A stretch of 64,000 nucleotides of DNA from Herbidospora cretacea (GTDB lineage: Bacteria; Actinomycetota; Actinomycetes; Streptosporangiales; Streptosporangiaceae): NCBI RefSeq assembly GCF_001570605.1, contig NZ_BBXG01000003.1, forward strand, positions 248,001 to 312,000, read 5' to 3'. Positions 27,809 through 36,298 of this stretch are shown here, piece by piece. Position 1 is the stretch's first letter. Each line of letters begins with the position of its first letter. A model generated the notes under the pieces. That model made no database searches, was not told the DNA's origin, and was given only the letters and a program-made list of their open reading frames with translations. The position numbers and the translations under genes were made by a program.

Positions 27809-28195
27809 ATGAGTACACAGGAGCCCGTCAAAAAGGGCGGACTACGAGGCTTCTTCCGCCGGTTGGCCACCAGCCAGGCCGAGCTGGAGGCGGCCGAACT
27901 CCGGGAAGGCCTCGAACCCGAAGGAGCCACGCCCATCGCGGCGTGTGGTGAGCGCCAGCGCTTCTGCGTGGCCGGTACTCTCCGTACGGTGACGCTCCGG
28001 CCGCGGGGCGGCGCGCCGGCCCTGGAGGCCGAGCTCTACGACGGCTCCGACGTCATCGACCTGGTCTGGCTGGGCCGACGCAAGATCGTCGGCATTGAGC
28101 CGGGCCGGGTGGTCCGGGCCGAGGGCCTCGTGAGCCTGCAAGACGGTCGCAAGGTCATGTTCAACCCCAGGTACGAACTGCGCCCAGCCGGGTGA
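27809..28195 (+). CDS. OB-fold nucleic acid binding domain-containing protein
   Basis: 128 residues. The N-terminal helix is amphipathic (KKGGLRGFFRRLATSQAELEAAEL). The rest is an OB-fold of the tRNA_anti/RecG-like kind: FCVAGTLRTVTLRP, LEAELYDGSDVIDLVWLGRR and VRAEGLVSLQDGRKVMFNPRYEL. Such proteins probably bind RNA or single-stranded DNA; partner unknown. It sits between DUF3710 and DUF3159, the conserved actinobacterial order. Confidence 0.9.
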   Translation: MSTQEPVKKGGLRGFFRRLATSQAELEAAELREGLEPEGATPIAACGERQRFCVAGTLRTVTLRPRGGAPALEAELYDGSDVIDLVWLGRRKIVGIEPGRVVRAEGLVSLQDGRKVMFNPRYELRPAG

Positions 28196-28215
28196 CGAGG
28201 AACGGTGAAGCACAC

Positions 28216-28902
28216 GTGAGCACTGCCGAAGAGGCCGCGCCCCCATCGGTGACCCCGCCGGCGAGCGCCCACGAGTCCGTCGAGGCCGTCGTCCGCGCCC
28301 AGATCGCCAAGGCGTTCGGCGGCAAGCGGGGCACCGTCGAGGCGGCCGTGCCGACGATCGCCTTCACGCTGAGCTGGATCTTCACCGAAGACCTCAAGTT
28401 CTCCGTGATCCTGTCGGTCGCCCTGTCGGTGCTGCTGCTGATCGCGCGCATCGTGCAGCGGTCGACGCCGCAGTTCGTGCTCAACAGCCTCTTCGGCATC
28501 GGCATCGGCGCGTTCTTCGCGCTGCGCAGCGGCAACGCGGAGGACGCGTTCCTGCCCGGCATGCTGTGGATCGCCGTCGTCGAGGCGCTGATGATCCTGT
28601 CGATTTTGGTGCGCTGGCCGTTCCTGGGCTTCCTGCTCGGCGCGACCAACCCCGACGACCCGATCGCCTGGCACCGCGACAAGGGCATCGTCGACCTGTG
28701 CGTGAAGCTGTCGTGGATCATGGCGCTGCCCGGCCTGATCAAGCTGGCCGTGCAGATCCCGCTCTACCTCGCGGGGAACGTGTTCTGGCTCGGCATCGCC
28801 AAGGTGGCGCTCGGCTGGCCGGTCTACCTGGCCGCCCTGGCCACGGTCGGCTGGATGCTGGCCCGGGGGCGGACCGCCGCTCCCGAGGCCACCGCGTCGT
28901 AG
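28216..28902 (+). CDS. DUF3159 domain-containing membrane protein
   Basis: 228 residues from GTG 28216, which has GGTGAAG five bases upstream; a GTG at 28192 overlapping the previous stop is possible but has no ribosome site. After a polar 40-residue N-tail the protein has about five to six membrane segments (for example VPTIAFTLSWIF, SVLLLIARIV and FGIGIGAFFALRS) matching DUF3159. A conserved WHRDKGI loop lies near residue 160. Function unknown; it is often located next to TrkA genes in actinobacteria. The 3' end converges on the TrkA pair. Confidence 0.9.
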   Translation: MSTAEEAAPPSVTPPASAHESVEAVVRAQIAKAFGGKRGTVEAAVPTIAFTLSWIFTEDLKFSVILSVALSVLLLIARIVQRSTPQFVLNSLFGIGIGAFFALRSGNAEDAFLPGMLWIAVVEALMILSILVRWPFLGFLLGATNPDDPIAWHRDKGIVDLCVKLSWIMALPGLIKLAVQIPLYLAGNVFWLGIAKVALGWPVYLAALATVGWMLARGRTAAPEATAS

Positions 28903-28920
28903 CGAACGCGTCGTAGGGAA

Positions 28921-29580
28921 CTAGTGGGGAGCGAGGAGCTGGGCCAGCTCCTCCTCGACCTCCTGGCTGGCCACGAACAGCAGTTCGTCGCCGGCCTCCA
29001 GCGGGTCGTCGACCGACGGCACCAGCACCCGGCCCTCGCGCAGGATCGCCACCAGGGCCGAGTCGGTCGGCCACGGCACCGAACCGGCCCGCTGGCCCAC
29101 CACGGGCGCGTCTTCCGGCAGGGTCAGCTCGACCAGGTTGGCCTGCCCCTGGCGGAACGTCATCAGCCGCACCAGGTCGCCGACGCTGACCGCCTCTTCG
29201 ACCAGCGCGCTGATCAGACGCGGCGTGGAGACCGCCACGTCGACGCCCCACGACTCGTTGAACAGCCACTCGTTCTTCGGGTGGTTGATCCGGGCGACCA
29301 CGCGCGGCACGCCGTATTCGGTCTTGGCCAGCAGCGAGACGACCAGGTTGACCTTGTCGTCGCCCGAGGCGGCGATCACGACGTGGCAGGCGTTGAGCCC
29401 GGCCTCGTCGAGCGCGGAGATCTCACAGGCGTCGGCGAGCAGCCACTCGGCCCTCGGCACACTGTCGATCTTGATGGCCTTGGGGTCGATGTCGATCAGC
29501 AGCACCTCGTGGCCGTTCTCCAGGAGCTCGGCCGCGATCGACCGGCCGACGGCGCCCGCCCCCGCGATCGTGACGCGCAT
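28921..29580 (-). CDS. TrkA family potassium uptake protein (CeoC-like)
   Basis: 219 residues: an N-terminal Rossmann RCK_N domain beginning MRVTIAGAGAVGRSIAAEL with the acidic LIDIDPKA after the second strand, and a C-terminal RCK_C/TrkA_C domain (about 135-215). These peripheral proteins bind NAD(H)/ATP and gate or regulate K+ channels and transporters at the inner face of the membrane. The ATG overlaps the stop of the upstream TrkA gene by one base (TGATG). Two half-size TrkA proteins in tandem are the CeoB/CeoC arrangement of actinobacteria. Confidence 0.92.
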   Translation of the reverse strand: MRVTIAGAGAVGRSIAAELLENGHEVLLIDIDPKAIKIDSVPRAEWLLADACEISALDEAGLNACHVVIAASGDDKVNLVVSLLAKTEYGVPRVVARINHPKNEWLFNESWGVDVAVSTPRLISALVEEAVSVGDLVRLMTFRQGQANLVELTLPEDAPVVGQRAGSVPWPTDSALVAILREGRVLVPSVDDPLEAGDELLFVASQEVEEELAQLLAPH

Positions 29581-30251
29581 CAGTTCTCCTCGGTCTCGGC
29601 CGGAGTGCCGGACAGCACCTTGTTGATGTGGTCCATGTGATTGCCGGAGGCGACGACGTGGAGCACGTCTCCCTCCTGGAGCACGGTGTCCTCGCGCGGG
29701 ACGACCGCCTCGCCCATCCGGTTGAAGAAGGCGACCCGCCCGCCGACAGCGGATTCGAGGTCTTTGGCGCGGGTGCCGATCCACGCCGGGTTGTAGGTCA
29801 CCTCGGCCAGCACGACCGTACCCGTCGGGTCGCGCCACAGCGGCTCGGCGCCCTCGGGCAGCACCCGGCGCAGGATCTGGTCGGCGGTCCACCGCACGGT
29901 GGCCACGGTCGGGATGCCCAGCCGCTGGTAGACCTCGGCGCGCCGGGGGTCGTAGATGCGGGCGACCACGTTGTCGACGCCGAAGGTCTCGCGCGCCACC
30001 CGGGCGCTGATGATGTTGGAGTTGTCGCCGCTGGACACGGCCACGTAGGCCTGCGCGGACTCGATGCCGGCCTCTTCGAGGACGTCGCGGTCGAAACCGA
30101 TCCCGGTCACCCGGCGGCCGCGGAACCCGGCACGCAGGCGCCGGAACGCCTGGGGATCACGATCGATGATCGCGACCGAATGGCCGTTGTCCTCAAGGAT
30201 GTGGGCGAGCGTGGAACCCACGCGCCCGCACCCCATGATCACGATGTGCAT
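29580..30251 (-). CDS. TrkA family potassium uptake protein (CeoB-like)
   Basis: 223 residues. RCK_N starts MHIVIMGCGRVGSTLAH and has AIIDRDPQ for the nucleotide ribose; RCK_C is at about 140-215. I chose the ATG at 30251, where the Rossmann motif begins; upstream in-frame codons encode unrelated residues. The second TrkA gene follows in the same operon. The gene diverges from a KimA-like potassium importer only 98 bases away, so a common control by potassium status is likely, though no operator is evident. Confidence 0.93.
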   Translation of the reverse strand: MHIVIMGCGRVGSTLAHILEDNGHSVAIIDRDPQAFRRLRAGFRGRRVTGIGFDRDVLEEAGIESAQAYVAVSSGDNSNIISARVARETFGVDNVVARIYDPRRAEVYQRLGIPTVATVRWTADQILRRVLPEGAEPLWRDPTGTVVLAEVTYNPAWIGTRAKDLESAVGGRVAFFNRMGEAVVPREDTVLQEGDVLHVVASGNHMDHINKVLSGTPAETEEN

Positions 30252-30335
30252 GCTCCCCGCCGGTGTCGAGACGTCGATGGGGACAGTATCCCGCCTACGG
30301 GTACCGCCCCGTGCCGGTGCCCTGGTCAGGGAGGC

Positions 30336-30341
30336 TAGGCT
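30336..30341 (+). promoter_or_regulatory. Probable -10 element (TAGGCT), leaderless
   Basis: It ends eight bases before the GTG at 30350. It is in the short divergent spacer shared with the TrkA genes. Confidence 0.5.
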
Positions 30342-30349
30342 TCTCAGTC

Positions 30350-32398
30350 GTGCCAAAGGTGACGGACCTCGTCAAGCGCCTCGTCGTCGGGCGCGCCTTG
30401 CGCAGCACCGAGCTGCACGGGCAGCTCCTGCCCAAGCGCGTCGCCCTGCCGGTCTTCGCCAGCGACGCGCTCTCTTCGGTGGCCTACGCGCCGCAGGAAA
30501 TCCTCGTCATCCTCTCCATCGCCGGTGTGGCGGCCTACAGCTTCAGCCCGTGGGTCGCCGTCGGCGTCGTGGTGATCATGCTGACGGTGGTGGCGTCCTA
30601 CCGGCAGAACGTGCACGCCTACCCCTCCGGCGGCGGCGACTACGAGGTCGCGACGGTCAACCTCGGCCCCAACGCCGGGCTCACCGTGGCCAGCGCGCTG
30701 CTGGTCGACTACGTGCTCACGGTGGCCGTGTCGGTCGCCAACGGCGTCGACTACGTCGGGGCGACCATCCCGTTCGTGGCCACCCACAAGCCGCTCGTGG
30801 CGATCGTCATCGTGGTCGTGCTGACGATGATGAACCTGCGCGGCATCCGCGAGTCGGGCGTGCTGTTCGCGATCCCCGTCTACCTCTTCATGGCCTCCGT
30901 GATCGGGATGATCCTGTGGGGGCTGTTCCGCCTGGGCGTCCTGGGCGACGAACTGCGCGCCCCCACGGCCGGGTTCGACGTGGTGCCCGAAGAGGTCGAC
31001 CTGGCCGGGTTCGCCATGGCGTTCCTGATCCTGCGGGCGTTCGCGTCCGGGTGTGCGGCGCTGACCGGGGTCGAGGCGATCAGCAACGGGGTGCCGGCCT
31101 TCCGCAAGCCCAAGAGCCGCAACGCCGCGACCACGCTGCTGATGATGGGCATGGTCGCCGTCAGCATGTTCGCCGGCATCATCTTCCTGGGGCTGAAGGC
31201 GGGCGTGACGGTCGCCGAGCCGGCCCACGTCGCCGAGGGCCTGCTGCGCCCCGACGGCACGGCGGTCGGGCCCAACTACTACCAGGAGCCGATCATCTCG
31301 CAGGTCGCCTCGGCGGTCTTCGGGCCGGGGACGGTCCTGTTCATCCTGGTCTCGGCCGTGACGGCGCTGATCCTGTTCCTGGCCGCCAACACCGCGTTCA
31401 ACGGCTTCCCGGTGCTCGGCTCGATCCTGGCCCAGGACCGCTACCTGCCCCGCCAGCTCCACACCCGCGGCGACCGGCTGGCCTTCAGCAACGGCATCAT
31501 CATCCTGGCCGCCGGGGCGGGCCTGCTGATCTGGGCGTTCGACGCCGACGTCAGCAAGCTGCTGAACCTCTACATCGTGGGCGTGTTCGTGTCGTTCACG
31601 CTCAGCCAGACCGGCATGGTCCGCCACTGGACGCGGCTGCTGCGCACCGAGGCCGACGCCAAGGTCCGGTTCCAGATGATGCGCGCCCGGGTGATCAACG
31701 GCTTCGGCGGCGTGATGACCGGGCTCGTGCTCGTCGTCGTGCTGATCACGAAGTTCACCCACGGCGCCTACATCGTCTGCATCGCCATGCCGGTGCTGTT
31801 CCTGATGATGAAGGGCATCCGCCACCACTACGACGCGGTCGCGGCCGAGCTGGCCGCCCCCGAGGACGACGTCGACGCCTCGATGCTGCCGGCCCGCAAC
31901 CACGCGATCGTGCTGGTCTCCAAGATCCACAAGCCGACCCTGCGGGCCCTCGCGTACGCCCGCGCCACCCGCCCCTCGGCCCTGGAGGCCGTCTCGGTCG
32001 GGGTCGACCCGGCGGAGTCGCAGCGGTTGCGGGAGGAGTGGGACCGGCGCGAGATCCCCGTGCCGCTGAAGATCCTCGACTCCCCCTACCGGGAGATCAC
32101 CCGGCCCATCCTCGAGTACGTCAAGTCGCTGCGCCGCCGCTCCCCGCGCGACGTGGTGACCGTCTACATCCCCGAATACGTCGTCGGCCGCTGGTGGGAG
32201 CACCTGCTCCACAACCAGAGCGCCCTGCGGCTGAAGGCGAACCTGCTGTTCAAGCCGGGGGTCATGGTCACCAGCGTGCCGTGGCAGCTCCAGTCGGCCG
32301 ACCGTGTCATCGGCCGCGCCGAACCGGCCGCGCCGGGGTCCGCACGGCGGGCCTACGGATCTCCGCCCGGTCAGTCCGGGGGCCGGCCCAAGGCATGA
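30350..32398 (+). CDS. APC-superfamily permease, KimA-like potassium importer
   Basis: 682 residues from GTG. About twelve membrane segments occupy residues 25-470, followed by a cytoplasmic C-terminal domain with a USP-like fold (about 490-650). The first segments read VFASDALSSVAYAPQE, then YRQNVHAYPSGGGDYEVA and LLVDYVLTVAVSVANG, and match B. subtilis KimA/YdaO as I remember it, including the Asp and Tyr (in SDALSSVAY) implicated in K+ binding. KimA is a high-affinity K+/H+ symporter inhibited by c-di-AMP at its cytoplasmic domain. The divergent TrkA pair supports a potassium role. Database labels for such proteins often say only amino acid permease. Confidence 0.85.
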   Translation: MPKVTDLVKRLVVGRALRSTELHGQLLPKRVALPVFASDALSSVAYAPQEILVILSIAGVAAYSFSPWVAVGVVVIMLTVVASYRQNVHAYPSGGGDYEVATVNLGPNAGLTVASALLVDYVLTVAVSVANGVDYVGATIPFVATHKPLVAIVIVVVLTMMNLRGIRESGVLFAIPVYLFMASVIGMILWGLFRLGVLGDELRAPTAGFDVVPEEVDLAGFAMAFLILRAFASGCAALTGVEAISNGVPAFRKPKSRNAATTLLMMGMVAVSMFAGIIFLGLKAGVTVAEPAHVAEGLLRPDGTAVGPNYYQEPIISQVASAVFGPGTVLFILVSAVTALILFLAANTAFNGFPVLGSILAQDRYLPRQLHTRGDRLAFSNGIIILAAGAGLLIWAFDADVSKLLNLYIVGVFVSFTLSQTGMVRHWTRLLRTEADAKVRFQMMRARVINGFGGVMTGLVLVVVLITKFTHGAYIVCIAMPVLFLMMKGIRHHYDAVAAELAAPEDDVDASMLPARNHAIVLVSKIHKPTLRALAYARATRPSALEAVSVGVDPAESQRLREEWDRREIPVPLKILDSPYREITRPILEYVKSLRRRSPRDVVTVYIPEYVVGRWWEHLLHNQSALRLKANLLFKPGVMVTSVPWQLQSADRVIGRAEPAAPGSARRAYGSPPGQSGGRPKA

Positions 32399-32405
32399 TG
32401 GGGGG

Positions 32406-33638
32406 ATGCTTGAACTGACGGTGGGCCAGGTGGCCAATGGCGGATGGTGCGTCGCCCGGCACGACGGGCGGGTGGTCTTCGTCAGGCACGCCCTTCCCGG
32501 TGAGCGCGTCCGCGCCCGGGTCACCGAGGAGACGGCCCGCTTCCTGCGCGCCGACGCGGTGGAGATCCTGGAGGCGTCCCCCGACCGGGTGACCCCGCCG
32601 TGCCCCTTCAGCGGGCCGGGGAAGTGCGGCGGCTGCGACTGGCAGCACGCCTCGCTGGAGGCCCAGCGCCGCCTGAAGGCCGACGTGGTGGCCGAACAGC
32701 TCTCCCGCCTGGCGGGCATCGACCGTGAGATCACCGTCGAGGAGGTCCCCGGCGCCCCCGACGGCCTGGGGTGGCGCACCCGCGTCCAGTACGCGACCGG
32801 CCGCGACGGCCTGCTGGGCCTGCGCCGTCACCGCTCCCACGAGGTCGAGCCGGTGACCGACTGCCTGATCGCCGCCCCGGAGATCGAGGAACTGCGCGTC
32901 GCGACCGAGGGCTGGCGGGGAGCCGCCTCGGTGGAGTTCATCGCCTCGACGGGCGGCGACAACGCGGTCGTGGTGACCCCCAAGCCCCACCGCGACGTGC
33001 GCATCCCCGACATCGACGCCAGCGTGATGCTCGACGAGGGCCGCCGGGGCACCCGGGTCATCCAAGGCCACGGCACTCTGGTCGAGCGCGTGGGCGACCG
33101 CGACTTCCGGGTCTCGGCCAGCGGGTTCTGGCAGGTCCACCCCGGGGCGGCCGAGACCCTGCTCGACGCGGTCCTCGACTTCGCCCAGGCCAAGCCGGGG
33201 GAGTGGGCCCTGGACCTCTACTGCGGCGCCGGCCTGTTCGCCGCCGGTCTCGCCGAGGCCGTCGGCCCGTCGGGGGCCGTGCTGGGCATCGAGTCCGAGG
33301 CGCAGGCCGTGCAGGACGCGCGGTGGAACCTCCAGGGCGTTCCCCAGGTGTCCTTCGAGCGCGGCCGGGTCGAGGAGGCCCTCGACCGGCTGGAGATCGA
33401 GCGCGCCGACCTCGTGGTGACCGACCCGCCCCGCGCGGGGCTCGGGCGGGGGGTCGTGGAGCGGGTGGCGAACCTGCGGGCGTCCAGGATCGTGTACGTG
33501 TCGTGCGACCCGGCGACGTTGGCGCGGGACATCAAGTGGTTCAAGGAGCTCGGATACGACCTGGCCGACATCCGCGCCTTCGACCAATACCCGATGACCC
33601 ACCACGTCGAATGTGTCGCGTTGCTGGTCAGAGACTAG
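32406..33638 (+). CDS. Class I SAM-dependent RNA methyltransferase with TRAM domain (TrmA/RlmD family)
   Basis: 410 residues. A TRAM domain (1-60, MLELTVGQVANGGWCVARH) is followed by a cysteine cluster CPFSGPGKCGGC (iron-sulfur type) and the methyltransferase domain: DLYCGAGLFAAGL for SAM, TDPPRAGL, and the catalytic YVSCDPATLARD near the C-terminus. The family makes 5-methyluridine in rRNA or tRNA (uracil-C5). The ATG at 32406 follows CATGAT and a run of G. In many actinobacteria this gene lies between the K+ permease and dxs; here dxs is 25 kb further on. Confidence 0.94.
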   Translation: MLELTVGQVANGGWCVARHDGRVVFVRHALPGERVRARVTEETARFLRADAVEILEASPDRVTPPCPFSGPGKCGGCDWQHASLEAQRRLKADVVAEQLSRLAGIDREITVEEVPGAPDGLGWRTRVQYATGRDGLLGLRRHRSHEVEPVTDCLIAAPEIEELRVATEGWRGAASVEFIASTGGDNAVVVTPKPHRDVRIPDIDASVMLDEGRRGTRVIQGHGTLVERVGDRDFRVSASGFWQVHPGAAETLLDAVLDFAQAKPGEWALDLYCGAGLFAAGLAEAVGPSGAVLGIESEAQAVQDARWNLQGVPQVSFERGRVEEALDRLEIERADLVVTDPPRAGLGRGVVERVANLRASRIVYVSCDPATLARDIKWFKELGYDLADIRAFDQYPMTHHVECVALLVRD

Positions 33639-33657
33639 GAAGACACGCTGGCCCGGG

Positions 33658-33687
33658 GTTCCGCGGGCTTCGGGTGCTCCGCGGAAC
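33658..33687 (+). terminator. Hairpin after the RNA methyltransferase gene, possible terminator
   Basis: Nine perfect base pairs (GTTCCGCGG with CCGCGGAAC) with a 12-base loop, 20 bases after the stop codon. There is no T-run. Confidence 0.45.
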
Positions 33688-33725
33688 TCCAGGTCGCTCC
33701 ATCGAGGACGCGCTGCCGGCCTTCT

Positions 33726-34445
33726 TCACTCCGATGGACGTGGTGACGGAGCTCCCGGAGAGACTGCTTCAGCGGGTGTGGGGCCGAAGAGCAGGCTGCG
33801 CTGCCGGCGCCAGATCTCCTGGTAGGACTCGTCCACTTTCCATCCCTTCGGGTCGACCATCCAGGCTGTCGTGGTGTCCTGGATGGTGGTGAGCTCGGCG
33901 ATCTGATCGTTCGTGTCGCCGATCGACGTCCGGGTCGGCTCCGCGACGCCGCCGTCGAGGTTCGCCGCCAGGTCGCGAAGGTTCGTGGTCAGCCAGTCGG
34001 TCCGGAACCTGGTCACCTCCTGGCCCAGCCACGTGGTGAAGCGGCTGTGGATCCGCGACGTGCCGTACTGCCCCTGGATCCGGGTCGTGACGGTGGTGAG
34101 GGCGCCGAGAGCCGACCGGATCTCGCCGTCGTCGCGGGTGGGCAGGAGCCGGATGACCTCGCTCACGGCGTCGAGGAGTCGCGTGGCGATCGCCAGGCGC
34201 CGGTCTTCGAGGCGTGCGCGGTGGTCGCGACGTGCGATCCACACCGCGACCCCGATGGCGACCACCACGCCGAGGAACGCGCCGCCGAAGTCGGTCCAGA
34301 TGATCTCTCTCCACACGTCGATCGAGCCGTCGTCCGGCGGAGCGACGCTGATGATCGGCGTCGTGATCGTGGGGAGCATCAGGTCCGTCTGCGTGACGGG
34401 GGGTTCGGGAGCCAGGGTCGACCCGGCGAACGAAAGATCCAGCAC
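33726..34445 (-). CDS. Hypothetical protein with a single membrane anchor
   Basis: 239 residues from GTG 34445. Residues about 53-69 (FGGAFLGVVVAIGVAVWIA) form one membrane helix, followed by a basic segment and a mostly helical cytoplasmic domain. I recognise no family. A TACTCT hexamer seven bases before the start fits a leaderless promoter. GC and codon use look somewhat lower than the neighbours (many GAT/ATC/ACC), so a recent arrival is possible but not proven. Function unknown. Confidence 0.75.
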   Translation of the reverse strand: MLDLSFAGSTLAPEPPVTQTDLMLPTITTPIISVAPPDDGSIDVWREIIWTDFGGAFLGVVVAIGVAVWIARRDHRARLEDRRLAIATRLLDAVSEVIRLLPTRDDGEIRSALGALTTVTTRIQGQYGTSRIHSRFTTWLGQEVTRFRTDWLTTNLRDLAANLDGGVAEPTRTSIGDTNDQIAELTTIQDTTTAWMVDPKGWKVDESYQEIWRRQRSLLFGPTPAEAVSPGAPSPRPSE

Positions 34446-34882
34446 GTGCCGCAGAGTACCGACAATCGCCTACAAACCGGTCAGGCAGGGTGATGCGGCG
34501 TAGACGTCTACAGATCGACAAGACCGCGCCGGCCCGTCACCCTCAAGACCCGGTCCGGCGGGAACCAGCCCCGTGGGGCACCGATGCGAAGGAAGCCCCC
34601 TCTGGAGGATCCGACGCGGGAGATGTGCGGCCTGGAGATCTGCGCCGCCGCCCTCCAGGCTTGGACATTCCACCGAATCTGGCCCGGTTCGAGGACATCA
34701 GGACGCCTCGGCGACGGTCTCGCCGACTGGCGTCCGACTGCGGAGACCGCACAGTCGTGAGCCGGGCGGGTTATGACGCGCCACGGGGGCTGGAGGGCCT
34801 GGTACGCCAACCAATCAGGTCGGAAGCGCCGGTTCGCCGGGCCTGCGGGGCAACGCTTGGGGGAGAACCCCCGAGGAGCCTC
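34446..34882. other. 437-nt stretch without a convincing gene
   Basis: It holds the promoter side of the minus-strand anchored protein and the leader of the plus-strand lipoprotein gene. Visible items: a perfect 12-bp palindrome GTAGACGTCTAC at 34500-34511, which could be an operator, and a 5-bp hairpin with an AGAA loop at 34859-34872 just before the lipoprotein ribosome site. Open frames on both strands lack start signals and family resemblance. Confidence 0.5.
34453..34458 (-). promoter_or_regulatory. Possible -10 element (TACTCT), leaderless
   Basis: Read on the minus strand, it ends seven bases before the GTG at 34445. Confidence 0.4.
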
Positions 34883-35305
34883 ATGAGGATCACCCTCTTA
34901 CTGGGCCTCGCCCTGGTCCTGGCCGCCTGCGGCACCGGCGAGGCCGGCCCCGGCGCCCAGGCGCCCGACCCGGTCAACGCGGCCGCCTGCCTGGAGTTCG
35001 CGCTGGCCGCCGACGACCTCCGCGACGCCGCGAGCCGTCCGGCGGCCGACGTCGGCCAGGCTCTCGAACCCGCGCTGCGTCACATCGACCGGGCCGTCCA
35101 GGCAGCCAACGGCGAGGTCGAACCCGTGATGGACGACGCCGCTCTGGCCGCCGAAAGAGGCGACACCACGGCTCTGGTCAGTGCTCTGGCCGCTGTCGAG
35201 GGCGCCTGCCGCCGGGCGGGCACCCCGATCGAGGTGCCCTTACCGGTCACTGACGGGGGGCCGTCAGGATCTGGGAGACCTCTTCCGCCGGGGTCGCGCC
35301 CCTGA
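34883..35305 (+). CDS. Small lipoprotein
   Basis: 140 residues. The signal peptide MRITLLLGLALVLAAC ends in a lipobox, so the mature protein is lipid-anchored at the outer face of the membrane from Cys16. The rest is Ala-rich and helical, with two other cysteines. A GAGGAG ribosome site lies four bases before the ATG at 34883. It overlaps the convergent GH18-like gene by 59 bases, unusual here but not unique. No family recognised. Confidence 0.8.
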   Translation: MRITLLLGLALVLAACGTGEAGPGAQAPDPVNAAACLEFALAADDLRDAASRPAADVGQALEPALRHIDRAVQAANGEVEPVMDDAALAAERGDTTALVSALAAVEGACRRAGTPIEVPLPVTDGGPSGSGRPLPPGSRP

Positions 35306-36218
35306 CGGACAGTTCGCCCAGGCTGTTCCTGGTCTGGAAGGCGACCAGCGTCTTCGCGTCGGCCGCCGTCAGATCGTCGGGGCCGGCCAGGACCGGGGTC
35401 AGGCCCAGGTGGGGCCAGGCCGGGCGGTCGAGCATCCGGGTCAGCTGGCGGTTGGTCGCGTGGGCGGCGTCGGCCAGGGCGCGCAGGTTGTCGCGCCGGC
35501 CGGGGGCGAACGGGACCAGGACGTTGACCCTGCCGATCTCCGCGCCCGCCGCCCGGGTCGCCTTGAGCATCGCCCGGTCGGCCAGGGACAGGCCCGCCCT
35601 CGTCGCGGGGAGGGTCATCGTCACCAGCAGTTCGGAGCCGGCCCGCCGGGCCTCCTCCTGGAGCCGCTGGATCGCGACCGCCCGCCGCGTGGTCGTGGCG
35701 GCGTCGGCCGAGTCGGTCACCTCGAAGTCGATCGATTCGGGGCGGTAGGCCTTCAGCACCGCCCGGTAGGCCCGCAGCAGCCGGGCGGGGCCCGGGCACG
35801 TCGCGGCCAGCTCGGCGCCCTGGGGCCCGCCGAACGACAGCGCCACCGGGCGGCCGGTCTTGTGGAGCGAGGAGACCAGCGGTTTCTTCGCCGAGGCCGG
35901 GAGGCCGCTCCACGTCGGGAGGCAGCCGGTCGCGTTGACGTGGCCGACCAGGTAGGACGGGGCGCGGGAGATCCCGCCCTCGGCGCGGATCGCGTCGATG
36001 AAGGTCACATAGGGGACGGTCCGCTCGGCCTTGGGGGCCACGGCGACGGCGGGCGCGGCGGCGACCGGCGGGGTCACGGGGGCGGCCCACTCGGGGAGCG
36101 GCTCGGCCGGGAGCAGCCACAGCGCGGCGCCCGTGGCCGCGACCAGACAGGTCGCGGCGGCCGTGACGAGGGCGCGCGACGGCGTGCCCACAGGGCGGGG
36201 CCGGCTTGCGGATTCCAC
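35247..36218 (-). CDS. Secreted or membrane-anchored GH18-like TIM-barrel protein
   Basis: 323 residues from GTG. An N-terminal anchor or signal (about 17-38) and an Ala/Pro linker (to about 65) precede a chitinase-like barrel: YVTFIDAIR at strand 1, ALSFGGPQG at strand 3 (the SxGG motif) and SIDFEVTD at strand 4. The usual DGxDxDxE motif is reduced, keeping only the last Asp-x-Glu, with the acid Glu in place. It may act on chitin or another GlcNAc polymer, or only bind it. Convergent with the lipoprotein gene, overlap 59 bases. Confidence 0.75.
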   Translation of the reverse strand: MESASRPRPVGTPSRALVTAAATCLVAATGAALWLLPAEPLPEWAAPVTPPVAAAPAVAVAPKAERTVPYVTFIDAIRAEGGISRAPSYLVGHVNATGCLPTWSGLPASAKKPLVSSLHKTGRPVALSFGGPQGAELAATCPGPARLLRAYRAVLKAYRPESIDFEVTDSADAATTTRRAVAIQRLQEEARRAGSELLVTMTLPATRAGLSLADRAMLKATRAAGAEIGRVNVLVPFAPGRRDNLRALADAAHATNRQLTRMLDRPAWPHLGLTPVLAGPDDLTAADAKTLVAFQTRNSLGELSVRGATPAEEVSQILTAPRQ

Positions 36219-36286
36219 GTGCTATCACCACCGAGCGTCGCGCGACGACTACTATCCGCAAGGGACCATAGCAAGGGCCGGACGGC

Positions 36287-36292
36287 GATAAT
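36287..36292 (+). promoter_or_regulatory. -10 element (GATAAT), leaderless
   Basis: Near-consensus hexamer ending six bases before the ATG at 36299. Confidence 0.6.
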
Positions 36293-36298
36293 GGCCGA

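Noticed and set aside
30252-30349. A c-di-AMP (ydaO-type) riboswitch before the KimA-like gene
   Set aside because: The spacer is only 98 bases, the start looks leaderless, and the conserved riboswitch core is not visible.
34810-34860. A tRNA-like T-loop (GGTTCG) near 34830 and another near 34680
   Set aside because: The flanking arms do not pair, the loop lacks the conserved A, and no anticodon or acceptor arm can be built.
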